This document shows positions 11,761 to 22,660 of a DNA stretch of 64,000 nucleotides, in pieces. The translations under genes and the position numbers were made by a program. The notes beneath the pieces were generated by a model that was not told the DNA's origin, ran no database searches, and saw only the letters and a list, made by a program, of their open reading frames with translations. Source of the DNA: Varroa destructor (Eukaryota; Arthropoda; Arachnida; Mesostigmata; Varroidae). The stretch lies in assembly GCF_002443255.2 (NCBI RefSeq), contig NW_019211455.1, forward strand, positions 45,533,072 to 45,597,071, read 5' to 3'. Each line of letters begins with the position of its first letter. The stretch's first letter is position 1.

Positions 11761-14344
11761 GCACTGAGTCACTCATGTCCTCTAAGCATGAGGTCGATCT
11801 AAATCAGATGAATAGAACATAGCAGAACTGATGAACGATCGAGAGAATGAAGGGAATGAGAAAGGGGGTAAGAGGTAGAGGTATGCTTTCGTACAATGCA
11901 ATATGGAAGTTGAGATGTCGTTGCACTTATCGAGAAAGTTAATGCTTTACGAGTGCGCATTATGATCCGCGGTATAGGGGGAGTTACGCAATGCATTGAT
12001 AGCTAGTTCTATATAGTATCTACGGATAATGTCATGGCAATTTGTTTGCTAAATAAAGATTTATTGAATTGATCGTATTGATAATTATCATATTATTATC
12101 GTCAGTATGCCAACTATCTTCAATAGACTCAATGTTAAGCCGAGCTGAAAGATGAGTTAAGCTCGTATATTGGTAAACGCTGAGACTTCAGAGTTGCGTT
12201 AGATAGACGCGGCGCTGTTGTCGTAACGGCTCATAGTGTTGTTCGACCTTGCTGCTCGTTAGGTTGTATCGGAGCTACCCAGACCTTTACGCAGTAGGTA
12301 ACCTATTTTAGAAGGATATTAAAAATAACTGTATATGTACATTATTGAGGGTATGAATTAATGCAATGTAGACATTTGTCGGCCTTCATAAATTCGACTG
12401 AACAAAGCGCATGTCTTACACACATTCGAAGGATGATTCATAATTACCGCTTAGTTTAAAATGCTCTGTAAGATGATCTAAACTTGAGAAAACTATACAG
12501 GTGGCAATTAGAAATAAAGTCAAAATGACTTAAAATCTTCAAATTTCGGACGTCTGTCTATTGCCGGCGGATTGCCACGCGAGTCGCTGCCCTTATCGTG
12601 AGAAAATATAATTGGATCTGAGACTTCTATACGACTCACCAAATGTAGCCCTAACCCAGAAACATACTTAACAGGTTCGACTTCCACGTACGGCTACTAG
12701 CTCTGACTAATAGGCGTATGTAAAACTATTCATCTCATTACGTTTCTTCTGAAAGAAGTCACTTGGCATACGCCATTGGCTTTTGATTTAGTTAAATTTT
12801 TCCCCCCACATCCAAAGGACGCATTTTTTCCAACATTCGATAGAAAAAATATCGTATATTTGTTAACAGTCACTGATCCAATAACCTGGTATATTTACGT
12901 GCTTCAATGAGCCCGCTTCTGGGCTGGGCTAGGCTATTTAAATATGCACGGATTTAACCCAATGCAACCGTTGTAATAGTAAATGCAAAATGGGATCTCG
13001 CCTTTTTACTGATTATCTTGGAGCTGTTTAACGCTGCAGTTCGGACGGATAAACTTCATGTCGGAAAGCCGATGGTCATTGGTACAAAGCCTACGACACA
13101 GTATAATATATGGGATTAAATGAAAAATGTTTAAAGTTGGGCTTTAGTTCATTCACACCGAGCCAGACGCGAATAATTTATAAATATTAGAATATTTTCT
13201 TCTGTCACGCCCAATAATCTACATACACAAAATACGTATCGTGTTTTAGCATCTAAAAATGCCAATGTCGGCGGATTGCACATGTGTATCAAACAATTGT
13301 TTGTTGTTCCGGAATTTTATCTTCTTTGTTTTCTTAATTTTTGTTTGCGAATAAACAAATTTCTAACTGAATTAATTAAAGTTACAAATCGTTGTTAATT
13401 TAGTGAGCGTATAATGCAACAACATGCATCCGTCCTCATGTACCATGATGTTGCTGAAAGCAACAGCAGATAGAATAGATGCAACGATGTCTTTCGGACG
13501 TGGTCGCAAAATAATTAAGGTGTTAAAACACCCGAAAGTTGAGTGACTTTAAGTAAGAAAGAGGCTTTATTCCAAGGCTCTAATACCATGGATTTAATCC
13601 CATATCTCCTATTTCAATTAAGCCTATGTTTCACTTAAGTTATGTCTCCTATCCTATGTTAAGGCTTATTTTCCTATTTCATTTACTCACAGAGCATACA
13701 GTAGCCTGCAAGGTATCATATAAAGGATTACAAAGAAAGACTGATCTTACTTACTATTACGATTACGAAAGATTTTAAAGCTTTTTGCAAAAAAAAACAA
13801 GAGTGGACCGTGTTTAAAGGAATGAAATGTCCTACATTGGTATAGACCTGCCGAACATGCTCTACAACATTTTTTAGCAGTACTGGCTATCAATAGATAA
13901 TATGGTTTACTGGGAAAATTGGCCCACTCGATGTTTAATAATAATTCGTATTAGTGAACTTTACAAAGTAAGTAGGTTCGTCTTTAACTGCGTTTTCCAC
14001 TTACAGAATCACTTACAGTTGTGGTATGTTCATAAATCTTCAACATACCAAGTTATCGTCGGATCACGGTCGATCTTCTGAACCGTTTCATAGCATAGAC
14101 CATAACTAAATCCAAGTAATTACAAATACTTAACTAATATTGTTATCATTAACAACGGATGTACTTATCTGAGAAATGGATTGTCAGGCCTATTTCATGC
14201 TGACTCATACTGCTCCATAATGAGTCAACGCGCTGTTATCCGTAACGTGTCAACAGGCCTCTACGTAGAAGCGACAGATCCTTGCATACTGCCACGACTC
14301 CGTCACAATAGCAGCGGATTGTGCATTTCCAACGCTAACTGTGA
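11761..14344. other. AT-rich non-coding stretch
   Basis: I see nothing recognisable. Frames are short and AT-driven on both strands. Confidence 0.5.
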
Positions 14345-14609
14345 ATATTTCGCCCGAATGTTCTCGCTGTATATGTTCATGAAAGCGAATATCAGAAACT
14401 AAACAAGATCCAGTTCAAAAGGGGATTCAAAGAGATGCCCACGCTACCGGCAGAGAACGTAAACAACGATCGAGCTCCAAAACGACTAGTGACGACGACT
14501 GGAGACAGGGGTCCTTCGGGAGGCAATCACGTGATCAATGTGGCTACGGGTCGGCTTGTTTATAATCAACCAATTGTTGTGAATGATGCCAGCGTATCAA
14601 GCAGCCTAT
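14345..14609 (+). pseudogene. Open frame without start codon, possible exon or decayed coding fragment
   Basis: From 14,345 to the TAG ending at 14,609 a single frame stays open for 87 codons. Its composition looks protein-like, for example KLNKIQFKRGFKEMPTLP near the start and GNHVINVATGRLVYNQP near the end. The segment is GC-richer than its surroundings. An overlapping 73-codon frame precedes it (from 14,181) and another open stretch of about 17 codons follows in a third frame (ending near 14,662), as expected of an old coding sequence broken by indels. I do not recognise the family, and an 87-codon frame is within chance. Confidence 0.2.
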
Positions 14610-14663
14610 AGCCGGACGCGCGATGAAATTCGCCTGTCGCTGATAAAGCATGTCGCTTCAACA

Positions 14664-16499
14664 TAAGATCTCTTCGGAGTTTTCTTCAGATGTATCTTGC
14701 TGCGTTTGTTATTAGCCGTATTGATAAGCGTAACAAACAGATGGCGGTCAAGAATGAGCGACCTTATCTAGAAATGATATTATATATTGACTGTTCAATT
14801 GGTTAACAAATTCATAGGACTTTTTCCTACATAGACTATACGATTTATATTGTGAAAATTTGAGCCTGCGTCAGGCTTCCGATCAAATCAGTCTGTCGAG
14901 ACGACAACGTTATTGCCCAGAAAATAAAACGCATCGCTAACGTGTCACACAATTGTCCTCAGCGCGATACAGCATCCCTGATTAGCCATCAGTAAAAAGC
15001 TTTTTGCTTTTCTAGCGGAGATGATGGCACCTGCAATAGAATATTCAGCTCGAACTTCCACAGCCCGATTTTAAGTGTAGCTTTGTTGAAACGTGTTAGA
15101 AGTTCGGCACTTTTTTTGAAGACTGTAGTCACGTGGACGGCGTAAGCTAGCTGATTTTGTTTTTAAATAAAAAATACTGTTATTGAGCAAACGCAGATTT
15201 TCTTAGCAAAAAAAAAAGTGCGATTCTCTCATGTGCTCTCGAAATTTTGAGAGAGTGAATATTCTATTCACTGTGTTTTTACGGCTCATAGACAAATATA
15301 TAGTATATTAAAAAAGACGGTAAAGAAATACAGCGAGTAAGTACGAATAAATGTCAAAAAATGCCGTCGTGTGACTGTCGATGCTGGACAGTGATTCTGG
15401 GAACGACAGGGTTCGTGATAGCGGACATTGCCGGATCCGAAGTCGATTAATTGTACTATAGTATTGTATAGGCAACATTCGTATGAGAACCTGTCCAGTG
15501 GCAAGTGAAAAAAACGTTTCCATGAAAATCATAACTTTAAACTAAAAAAAAAAAAACAGCTAAAGAACAAAGACGTGTTATTTGATAGTTGATAAACTGA
15601 AATCACTATCTGAGTAATGTTTAAGGCCGTTCACAGCTATCTCGATGCACGCTTTAATTCTTGATCTATTCGGTTCTCGTGCGGGGAAAAAAAGGACATC
15701 TTTTGTACACATTAGGATCCTGTCATTCATCAAAATCAAATTACTCTTATAACAGTATTCAATTATGAGGTAATCTCGGTAAAAACAGGCACAAATGCTG
15801 TTACGGGTGCATCTGCAGTGGGGCAATTACTGGATATATCTTCACCAGATCGCCGGCTATACCAGTCGGTCGTCCGTAGCCAGATGATCGATTGGCAACA
15901 CTATCGTTGTTGTCATCGATGGTTTAATAGCCCCACGTCAATGACAGAATCTTCTCTACAGATCAAATCGTTCTGACAATGATTCATTTTCAAGTGTTTG
16001 TTCGGACGACGTCAGGGCGAACATGCCGCCGAGCGTCGACTCATGAAACAGATTGCCATTTTTGACTAGCGAAACAATAAGAAGTAGGTAAGATCGTGTA
16101 TTTATAAATGTGAAATTGTTTCTTTTGCCGTCTTACTAATATGATTGCGTTTGATCTGCTATATTTGACCACTCAAACTAGATTAGTATCATTATAATTG
16201 CTCGTCCTGATATCGACCCGTCGTCCATAAGTCTAACGCCCGAGCTTTGATCTCAGAGGCAATCTCTATTTTCGCATCACCCACCATTTAAACACGTTAT
16301 ATCATTTAATGATGACTCTGAACCGCCTATCCACTTTCCGTGGCGTTACGCGCCCTGTGCGTCATTGTATCACCCTATAGCTCCTACAGGCCGCCGCGTA
16401 TCGTTGTCTCAATTGTAACTGTTCTACAGTAGAGCATCGGGTTACTTACTATTCATTATCTAGAAGCGGTAAGTTAGATCAGGGTCGACGTGAAACCAC
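14664..16499. other. Non-coding stretch
   Basis: No gene is recognised. A pyrimidine-rich acceptor-like site ends at 15,961 and a good donor-like site (AGTAG|GTAAGA) begins at 16,088. The 126 bases between them are closed by stops in all three frames, so they could only be an untranslated exon. Confidence 0.4.
15544..15556. repeat. A13 homopolymer
   Basis: Thirteen consecutive A residues. No retroelement could be tied to it. Confidence 0.8.
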
Positions 16500-18252
16500 A
16501 GGGCCCTGGAAAGGCGTCCTGTCATCGTTGCTGTCGTCGGTGACTGGTCCTGAATGTCCGATCTGCGCTGCTAACGCCCAGAGCTGCTCTAGAACTATGA
16601 TTATAATATTGTATTACAATAGGCAACCCCTAGCGATGGCAATGGCTAAACAGGTGTTTTGAGCTTTACATCTGGTATTGTTTACGTAATCAATCGTTCG
16701 ATTGACCTTCTTGAGCACAATGCCTGGTAACAGTATTCGAGTTGCCGGCTGTACGTTTTTCATTGCGAACTGTTTGCGCTGCTCTCAATCGTCCTCGCTG
16801 TCCTGTTCTGCTGCCGTTACTGTTACGTCTTCCTACTGCTTTTGGCAGTATCGATGTCAGGGTCTCACGTTTTATTATAGTCGCAGTGATGTATGGCTGT
16901 AGGCCTATTTGGTGGCAGCGTATAACGATAGCTACAACAATAATACAACGACGAACCGTTTCTGCTGTCGTTCTGCTTCGGTAGTTATACGATAGCCGTA
17001 AGGATCGTCTGCAGGCTCCTTTAAGAACGAGGCCATGCCAACTAAACACTAACAGAACTGTCATCGACAGCCACGAACGGTAGCGGAGGATCTGCGAGAA
17101 GCAGCAGCAGGCGTCACGATACGATCCGAGTATGCGTGAGCCGAAACCGAATCGTAATGCTCTTAGTTCAATAGCATTGTCGTAGCATCAAAACGGTAGG
17201 GAACGTAGCGGCGAAATACGAAAAGAGTCAGGCGTAAATTCACCAACGTTTGGACGGCAATCACGAGCATATGCTTCGTTCATTGAGTGTTCGCTGGGCA
17301 GCCAGCCAGAAGGGCGCGGCAGTGGCACCGAAGGCGATACGATGCGGTGTCGGTTGACCCCCCGCACCGCTGTTGTTAAATATTGAGGCAACGTCCAGGA
17401 GCCGACACTTAGCTGTTGGGACGACCACGTTGCAAAGGCTGGACTTTTGCTTGCGGCGCTTTACACTAAAGGTGAACTTGTTTTTGCGCTCTGGGCATCG
17501 AGCCGGTAAAGGTTGGATTGCTGGAGGAGACCCCGATGGTATGGGTCTTTATCGGAATGGTAATGGTAGTTTGATAGCTTCATCTATTATAGCTAGCAGA
17601 TGTTGGTATTATCGTTCATAGCTGTAATACTCTGGAAAAAAAGAGACCACCTATCGCAACGGCCTCATCCTTCGAAAAAATCCTTCAGATGTAAACTAGT
17701 GCTTAACAAAACATTGCACTGTAACAGATATATGGTCTCAGATAGCGCATATATACGCTATACAAAATGCTAATTGAAGCATTACGGTCCAACCGGTACC
17801 AATGAACATGTATATTAATCGTATTCGGCCGGGTGAACCAAAGCGAGCTAGCAAATAGCAGCCATTGAGCACCAATTAGGCGGCGTCACGAGTGTCGTGG
17901 GATCGCTTAATAGTTTATCGACTTTGTACTATAACATATATTTTTTATACTTTGTTCTAACGCACAAAATAGCTCGATCAACACCTAATAACCCAGCTGG
18001 CCAATAGTGAAACGTCGGCCACCAGGCGATTTCCATCTATTCATCAACGACGATTCTCGCATTCCAAGTCGCAGCGGCATCGATAGCTCCAATCCCGTTG
18101 GCGGCTTGCGGACAATTTTAGTACTATGGTTTCGTAAGGTCGACAAGGTTAATGTAATAGCAGTACGGGTCCTACAGGCACATATATAGCTACGAGTCTA
18201 TAGACGTTTGCGAACTTGTGCCAATCATATACCAATACAGATTGATGCCATG

Positions 18253-18627
18253 TCAGGGGGCTGCGGCCTTGCTCGACTGGATAGTTGGTGCCAAAGACAC
18301 CGATGCTGACTTTGGCCACGAAGCCATTAAGCCTAGCACGTTCGGCAATCGCCTCCACCGATCGCCGACGACCATTGGCCATAACATTAGGATAGAGAGA
18401 GCCAATGGTGAGCGGCGCTGCAGAACCATCGCCAATAGTAATAACAGCAGCCATCGTACCGGTGCCGTAGTACCTTTCTTTATAGCCGTTGTTATTACTA
18501 CCCGTAACAACAGCACTGTAGAATACTTCACCGTCTCACTCCACTCTGTTCCACCAATAGAGTGACACAGAACAATCAGTAAAAACAGACTGAACAACGC
18601 ACGGTCAGATACAGATAGCATCAACAT
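18253..18627 (-). CDS. Unrecognised ORF with a signal-peptide-like N-terminus
   Basis: Starting from the ATG at 18,627 on the minus strand, a 124-codon frame begins MLMLSVSDRALFSLFLLIVL, followed by a small-residue stretch (CHSIGG) that would suit signal-peptidase cleavage. A second hydrophobic run (WLLLLLLAMVL) lies near residue 60 and comes partly from CTG/TTA-like triplets. The open frame extends further 5' without ATG through a Cys run that translates the CAA repeat on the other strand. A 115-codon frame overlaps on the plus strand. I recognise no family. In this triplet-rich block long frames arise easily, so this is a weak candidate. Confidence 0.15.
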   Translation of the reverse strand: MLMLSVSDRALFSLFLLIVLCHSIGGTEWSETVKYSTVLLLRVVITTAIKKGTTAPVRWLLLLLLAMVLQRRSPLALSILMLWPMVVGDRWRRLPNVLGLMASWPKSASVSLAPTIQSSKAAAP

Positions 18628-18681
18628 TATACCCTTGTGCACCCACCGACTCACATGCTGATTCCCCCAGCAACAATAAAA

Positions 18682-18701
18682 GCAACAACAACAACAACAA
18701 A
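18682..18701. repeat. (CAA)n microsatellite
   Basis: About six imperfect CAA units inside the GC-richer block. Read on the minus strand it produces a cysteine run in a spurious frame. Confidence 0.8.
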
Positions 18702-19038
18702 ACAGCACCGCCGCTGCTCCGTCAGCTAGCGCTGCGGACGGCTAGCAGACAACAGCAGGCTGAATTAATGGGATAGGCCCGACGGACAGGCCGACCCAGC
18801 TCGGTTTGACATAGCAACAACGCTGCGTATTTCTACACAGTCCATCCAACATGGTCCGCTGATGCCGCCCCATTTTGGAGTGCTGTTTGACGCTGACCGA
18901 GAGAAAAAGAGAGGGCAACAGGGGAGCTGATGGGGCGCAAGAAAAACGATGGAGAGGGGATATTGGGTCTGTATCAGTAAAAGAACCGCAAAGAGAAGAG
19001 ATGATAGCCAGGAAAGAGCGCCATTCCCACTGCTGCTG

Positions 19039-19060
19039 CGACGACGACGACGACGACGAC
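19039..19060. repeat. (CGA)n microsatellite
   Basis: Seven CGA units directly follow three TGC units. It gives an Asp or Arg run in plus-strand frames that otherwise look non-coding. Confidence 0.85.
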
Positions 19061-21347
19061 AACGAAGCGAACATGTTTTGCTGCTATTACCCTCACCGGA
19101 GTTGGCTGGCTCTTTGGAATCGTTGTCGCTGATCTTGGCGGGAGTTACGAAACGAGCAGAGGCTGTGCAGCATTAGCAGTTGTGTGGTGAGAGCTGAACG
19201 ACGAATGCGCACGACACGGTGAGCGACGATCGCCGCGACTGCCGTCGTTCGATTCGCCTCCCCTCTATGGCAACATTAGCAGACGCAGCAATAGGACGAA
19301 GAGCAAGAACAGCTTTGTCGACTGTGAACGACCGAGCGGCGAGCGGCCAAGAAACCAATGGTGCTGGACAGATAGCTGCCGCCATTGCGGTTGTAGGCAC
19401 CACTCAAAGAGCCGATTGCGCACACATCGCCAGCCAGTGACTGGCCTGCCATCGTCGCAGACACTAGTAGACGAGAACGCAAAACGATAAAAAAGCAGGC
19501 AGGTAGATAGATAGACAGATCCAGCCACAAAGCCAGCGGTCTTAGCACCGGCTCGGATCGGCTGGCGAGCTCGGCACCACGCTGCGAGGCAGTATATTCA
19601 GCCCATAACTGTAGGCACTGTTAATGTAGCTAGGCACTGGCAAGCTGGTAAAAGCACGTTGGTCGATCTCGACGTCGCAGCAGGCTCGACACATTCGGTC
19701 ACGTTCGTGTAAGGGTTCTATACCGGAGAGGCATGCTGTAGCAGTTTGTGGCGGCCCGACATGGCCGATGCTGATTTGCCAGTAGGCTGAATGGCTGTCC
19801 GTACCAGCTTATGACGTTCAGCAGACATTTTCGGTGACTGCAGACAATTCGACAAGCTTCAAATGTGCCGTTCTTGCTGCTGTCGTGGTAGAAACGGTGG
19901 CCACAGTTCGTAGCTGCCATAGCAGCGACCACATTGGCAACTTTTGTAGTGGTGGAAACGGTGCCTGTCTGTGTCCTACGGTCGCATATTGGACGACTAC
20001 GAGCGGACGGAAATAGCTCCTGTTTGGTGGTTGTGACAGTGCAGCAGCAACAGCAGATGGATTCCTATTATTGATCTTCTAGCGCCAATTCTGCTCCACG
20101 TCGATCCTCGCAAACCGACCATCATCGCCAGTCGTCGATCTGTCGTCACTCTGGAAGTGACGTCGGGCTTGCGCAACTTATACTTGTCGTAATACTGCTA
20201 GCGTGACCAGTGGTGCGTGTAGCGTTCGTGCAGTTGTTGATTGTGACCATACCGTTAGTGGACATCTCATCAAATGCTATGAGGTAGTTGTGTGATTGCG
20301 GGGGCTTTCGGAGGCACAACGACGACTTGTCCAGCAATTGAACGAAATAAGGTAGTTGTATCTATTTCTGCATCTAGGAGGTGTAGAAATAAAGATCGTT
20401 ATAGAGATAGCGGAAATGAAAGGCGGAACGAGAATCGGGCGGCGAACGCTTCCGACAAGCGTTTGAAAGAGACGAAATAATTGGGTCGGACGGAGTTTAT
20501 CTATGGAGTACTGATTATTGTTGTAGTGTAGGACCAAATCGAAAGACTAGCAGGTAATGTAAAAAGGCGTGGTGCTTATTCAATAAAATCCTTCAATAGA
20601 ACCATTGAAAGCAAACTGTAGCACAAAATATCGTGTCTTCAAGAAGACAGCCCGACCAACAGCAGCAGTAGTAGTGAACACAGGAAGAAGTAAGAAGAAC
20701 TAGCGCCATGTTATAAGTACTGCATCATCAACCGACCCAAAAACCACTACCGTTTGCTCGAATCGGAATACTCAAGATCGCGGTCGGCAATCGCCTGAAG
20801 GAGAAACACACCGCTGCCTTCGTACTAACAGTTTGATCAGTTGAACCGTTATGTTAAAACTCGGACATCTTTTCTTTTCTCAAGTGCTTTGAGTCCTTTT
20901 GAAAACTGAACAGGCTTTGGTTAGCCTACGCTAGTTACTATCTTGTTGCCTTCGACCTATATTCGACTCGAAAAGGATACGGGATAAACTCATCAAGACG
21001 AGTGTGTGATAGTCGAGTTGACCGCAAAAACAAATAGGGATGCCTGTCTAACTCTCTATCGAGTGTTTGTGGCAACTCTCCGTCGCTCATCTCCCTTCGT
21101 CTTTATTTAGCTGTCCAAACAGACAACTGCGTGTTATACATCTTTCTGTGCGAGCCGTCACCACTGGGATGTGTCGTTTAGACGGAACGCTTAAGCAACG
21201 ACAAGAGCTTCTGGTAAACGCTAATCGCAGGTAGCAACAACAGCGTGAAAAAATTGAATGACAAAGAGCCAACAATAAAACAAACTAACCATAAATAGAC
21301 GAGAGTTATCGTTAAAAGGAGAAACAGCAACGCTGACTTCGGCCATT

Positions 21348-21827
21348 ATGGTTCAACAGGGGCGTCGCCGACTCACCACGGACATGATTAGTTCGCCCAC
21401 GAATTTCGTCCACTTTGACGGACCCTCATTCGGCCAGACCCGAACCGTGGATCTTGACGAGGCCCGCTGCCGAGTCATGTTCGACAGGCTTCAGAAAAGC
21501 TCGAATGGTTCGAGACGCATTGTCAGCAGATTCATGTTCCGGAGCGACTCTCCACCCAGTGAATGCTGCTTCCCAGCGTCCCTCCTGCTCCGACCCTCAT
21601 CGCCGGGCAACAGCTCTTCAGGCGGCGTATTCAACCTAAGGTCAGGTCGTGGTGGGAGCCCGTCATCGGGACCTACACGGCAATTGGAGATCAGCGCCCC
21701 GTTCAACTTTGTCCATCTTCGTCACGTTTCCTTAGACGGGATCAAGAATCAGGGACGACCTGTTAGCGGAAGCGCCAGTCCCACTAACAGTATCTGTCGG
21801 CGGTCTACCGAAGTCGCTGCGCTTTAA
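21348..21827 (+). CDS. Protein with two CRIB-type motifs, putative Cdc42/Rac effector
   Basis: The product (159 residues) would bind GTP-loaded Cdc42 or Rac through CRIB motifs and act at the membrane or actin cortex, as known for this family. Two motifs are visible. Motif 1 is at residues 14-22 (ISSPTNFVH), preceded by basic residues RRR and by DM; the second conserved His and the following Val-Gly are absent. Motif 2 is at residues 115-131 (ISAPFNFVHLRHVSLDG) and fits I-S-x-P-x-x-F-x-H-x-x-H-V fully, with Ser in place of the final Gly. The linker is Ser/Gly/Pro-rich and looks disordered. The RRR...MI..P.NFVH arrangement resembles SPEC (CDC42SE) proteins of about 80 residues; TTDMISSP resembles Borg (CDC42EP) proteins. 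Neither family normally has two motifs. The ATG has a strong context (A at -3, G at +4). Alternatively, 21,360 could be the first base of an internal exon after CAACAG. The frame ends with TAA. Assignment to CRIB proteins is fairly sure; subfamily and exon limits are not. Confidence 0.6.
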   Translation: MVQQGRRRLTTDMISSPTNFVHFDGPSFGQTRTVDLDEARCRVMFDRLQKSSNGSRRIVSRFMFRSDSPPSECCFPASLLLRPSSPGNSSSGGVFNLRSGRGGSPSSGPTRQLEISAPFNFVHLRHVSLDGIKNQGRPVSGSASPTNSICRRSTEVAAL

Positions 21828-22654
21828 ATGACTCAGTGTATTACATTATTACGAAAAAGTTCGACTGCTTAAGCACGATCATCGCTCATCATTCTGTTGC
21901 ATTATTTCTTATGTGCACGTAGTCCGTAGGAAATACGACTCACCTAATTGTTTATGTTGGTAATAGACACACCTACATCAATTATTTGGCCATATCCATC
22001 AAGCGATAGGAATTACTTGTCTAAGCTATCGGGATGGTATTGATGTCCGGTGCTTTTTTCTAACGGCGGAGAGTAATATGAAAAAAAAAAAAAAAAAACA
22101 TCAGAAATACAATTTTTTTTTTGTTGTATTTTTTATGTTTGCCAATCGGTTAGTACATATCCGACTAGGTCGCTGTTTACTTGAACTCGCCGCGGAAGAG
22201 TTATCCGGTCGTTAGCAAAGTCACGGGGTTATGCAATGAGCCACACTCTCATCAAGGGCGCTTGTCTACCTCAGTTGGCACATCTGTGCATCCACACCAT
22301 AAAATCTACTGATACACATCTGAAAACAGCTTTGCGTAAAGGGTTTGTTCGTAGAAGGCGGCAAATAATCGAAACGTGAGGTACACCGTCCGGAAGGCAG
22401 CAGTGTCCTGCCAAGTGTTTCGAATTTAGCACTAACTACGACAGGACAATAGAGCCTAAATGATTTTTTATACTCACTATAAATGCGGTCAAAACGAATT
22501 AAATATTGATGTAACCGCATGCACTCATCCGTATATGTGTAACAGAATAAGGATAAAATTATAGTACATATGGTTTTCTGTAGGGTCGTGTGCGGTCATG
22601 GAGGATAACCGTGCGTTTTTCGGCATTATTCTTTGTTTGCATCTTATGTATATA
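21828..22654. other. Probable 3' flank of the CRIB gene
   Basis: The bases after the stop codon return to AT-rich composition and hold an A18 run and a T10 run that could fold together. There is no second gene on either strand that I can support. This may be the 3' untranslated region of the CRIB gene. Confidence 0.3.
22081..22098. repeat. A18 homopolymer
   Basis: Eighteen A residues, followed 14 bases later by a run of ten T residues. No poly(A) signal precedes it at the normal distance, so a retrotransposed tail is not supported. Confidence 0.85.
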
Positions 22655-22660
22655 ATTAAA
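22655..22660 (+). terminator. Candidate poly(A) signal for the CRIB gene
   Basis: ATTAAA, the common variant hexamer, is followed closely by a TGTGTTTTTTCTTCTTG stretch that would serve as a U/GU-rich downstream element. It lies about 830 bases after the stop codon. A canonical AATAAA at 23,421 is an alternative. Confidence 0.25.

Larger units (their letters stand above)
16500..20700. other. GC- and CpG-richer block with triplet runs, possible promoter/5' exon region
   Basis: Compared with both flanks, this 4-kb block is richer in G+C and CG and is full of CAG, CAA, CGA, GTT and CTG triplets. Open frames are frequent on both strands but none looks like a conserved domain. Such triplet-laden, CpG-rich blocks often cover promoters and long 5' untranslated exons of regulatory genes in arthropods. 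It ends about 650 bases before the CRIB exon on the plus strand, so I infer it may be that gene's upstream region. Donor-like sites on the plus strand occur near 20,551 (CAG|GTAATG) and 20,688 (GAA|GTAAGA). The block could equally belong to a minus-strand gene. Confidence 0.35.

Noticed and set aside
9108..15960. A 17-base exact match (ATGACAGAATCTTCTCT) between the mariner remnant near 9,110 and a site near 15,943
   Set aside because: The flanks do not align, so it is not a second element copy; a single 17-base match is only mildly unusual.
15962..16087. A 126-base segment between good acceptor and donor sites
   Set aside because: All three frames contain stops, so it cannot be a coding internal exon; an untranslated exon cannot be shown from sequence alone.
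18253..18708. A 151-codon minus-strand frame, one of the longest in the window
   Set aside because: The first 27 codons have no ATG and translate a CAA repeat on the opposite strand as a Cys run. Only the part from the ATG at 18,627 is kept, as a weak candidate.
21491..21706. Open frame on the minus strand inside the CRIB exon
   Set aside because: It is the shadow of a GC-rich coding exon; it carries no motif, whereas the plus strand carries two.
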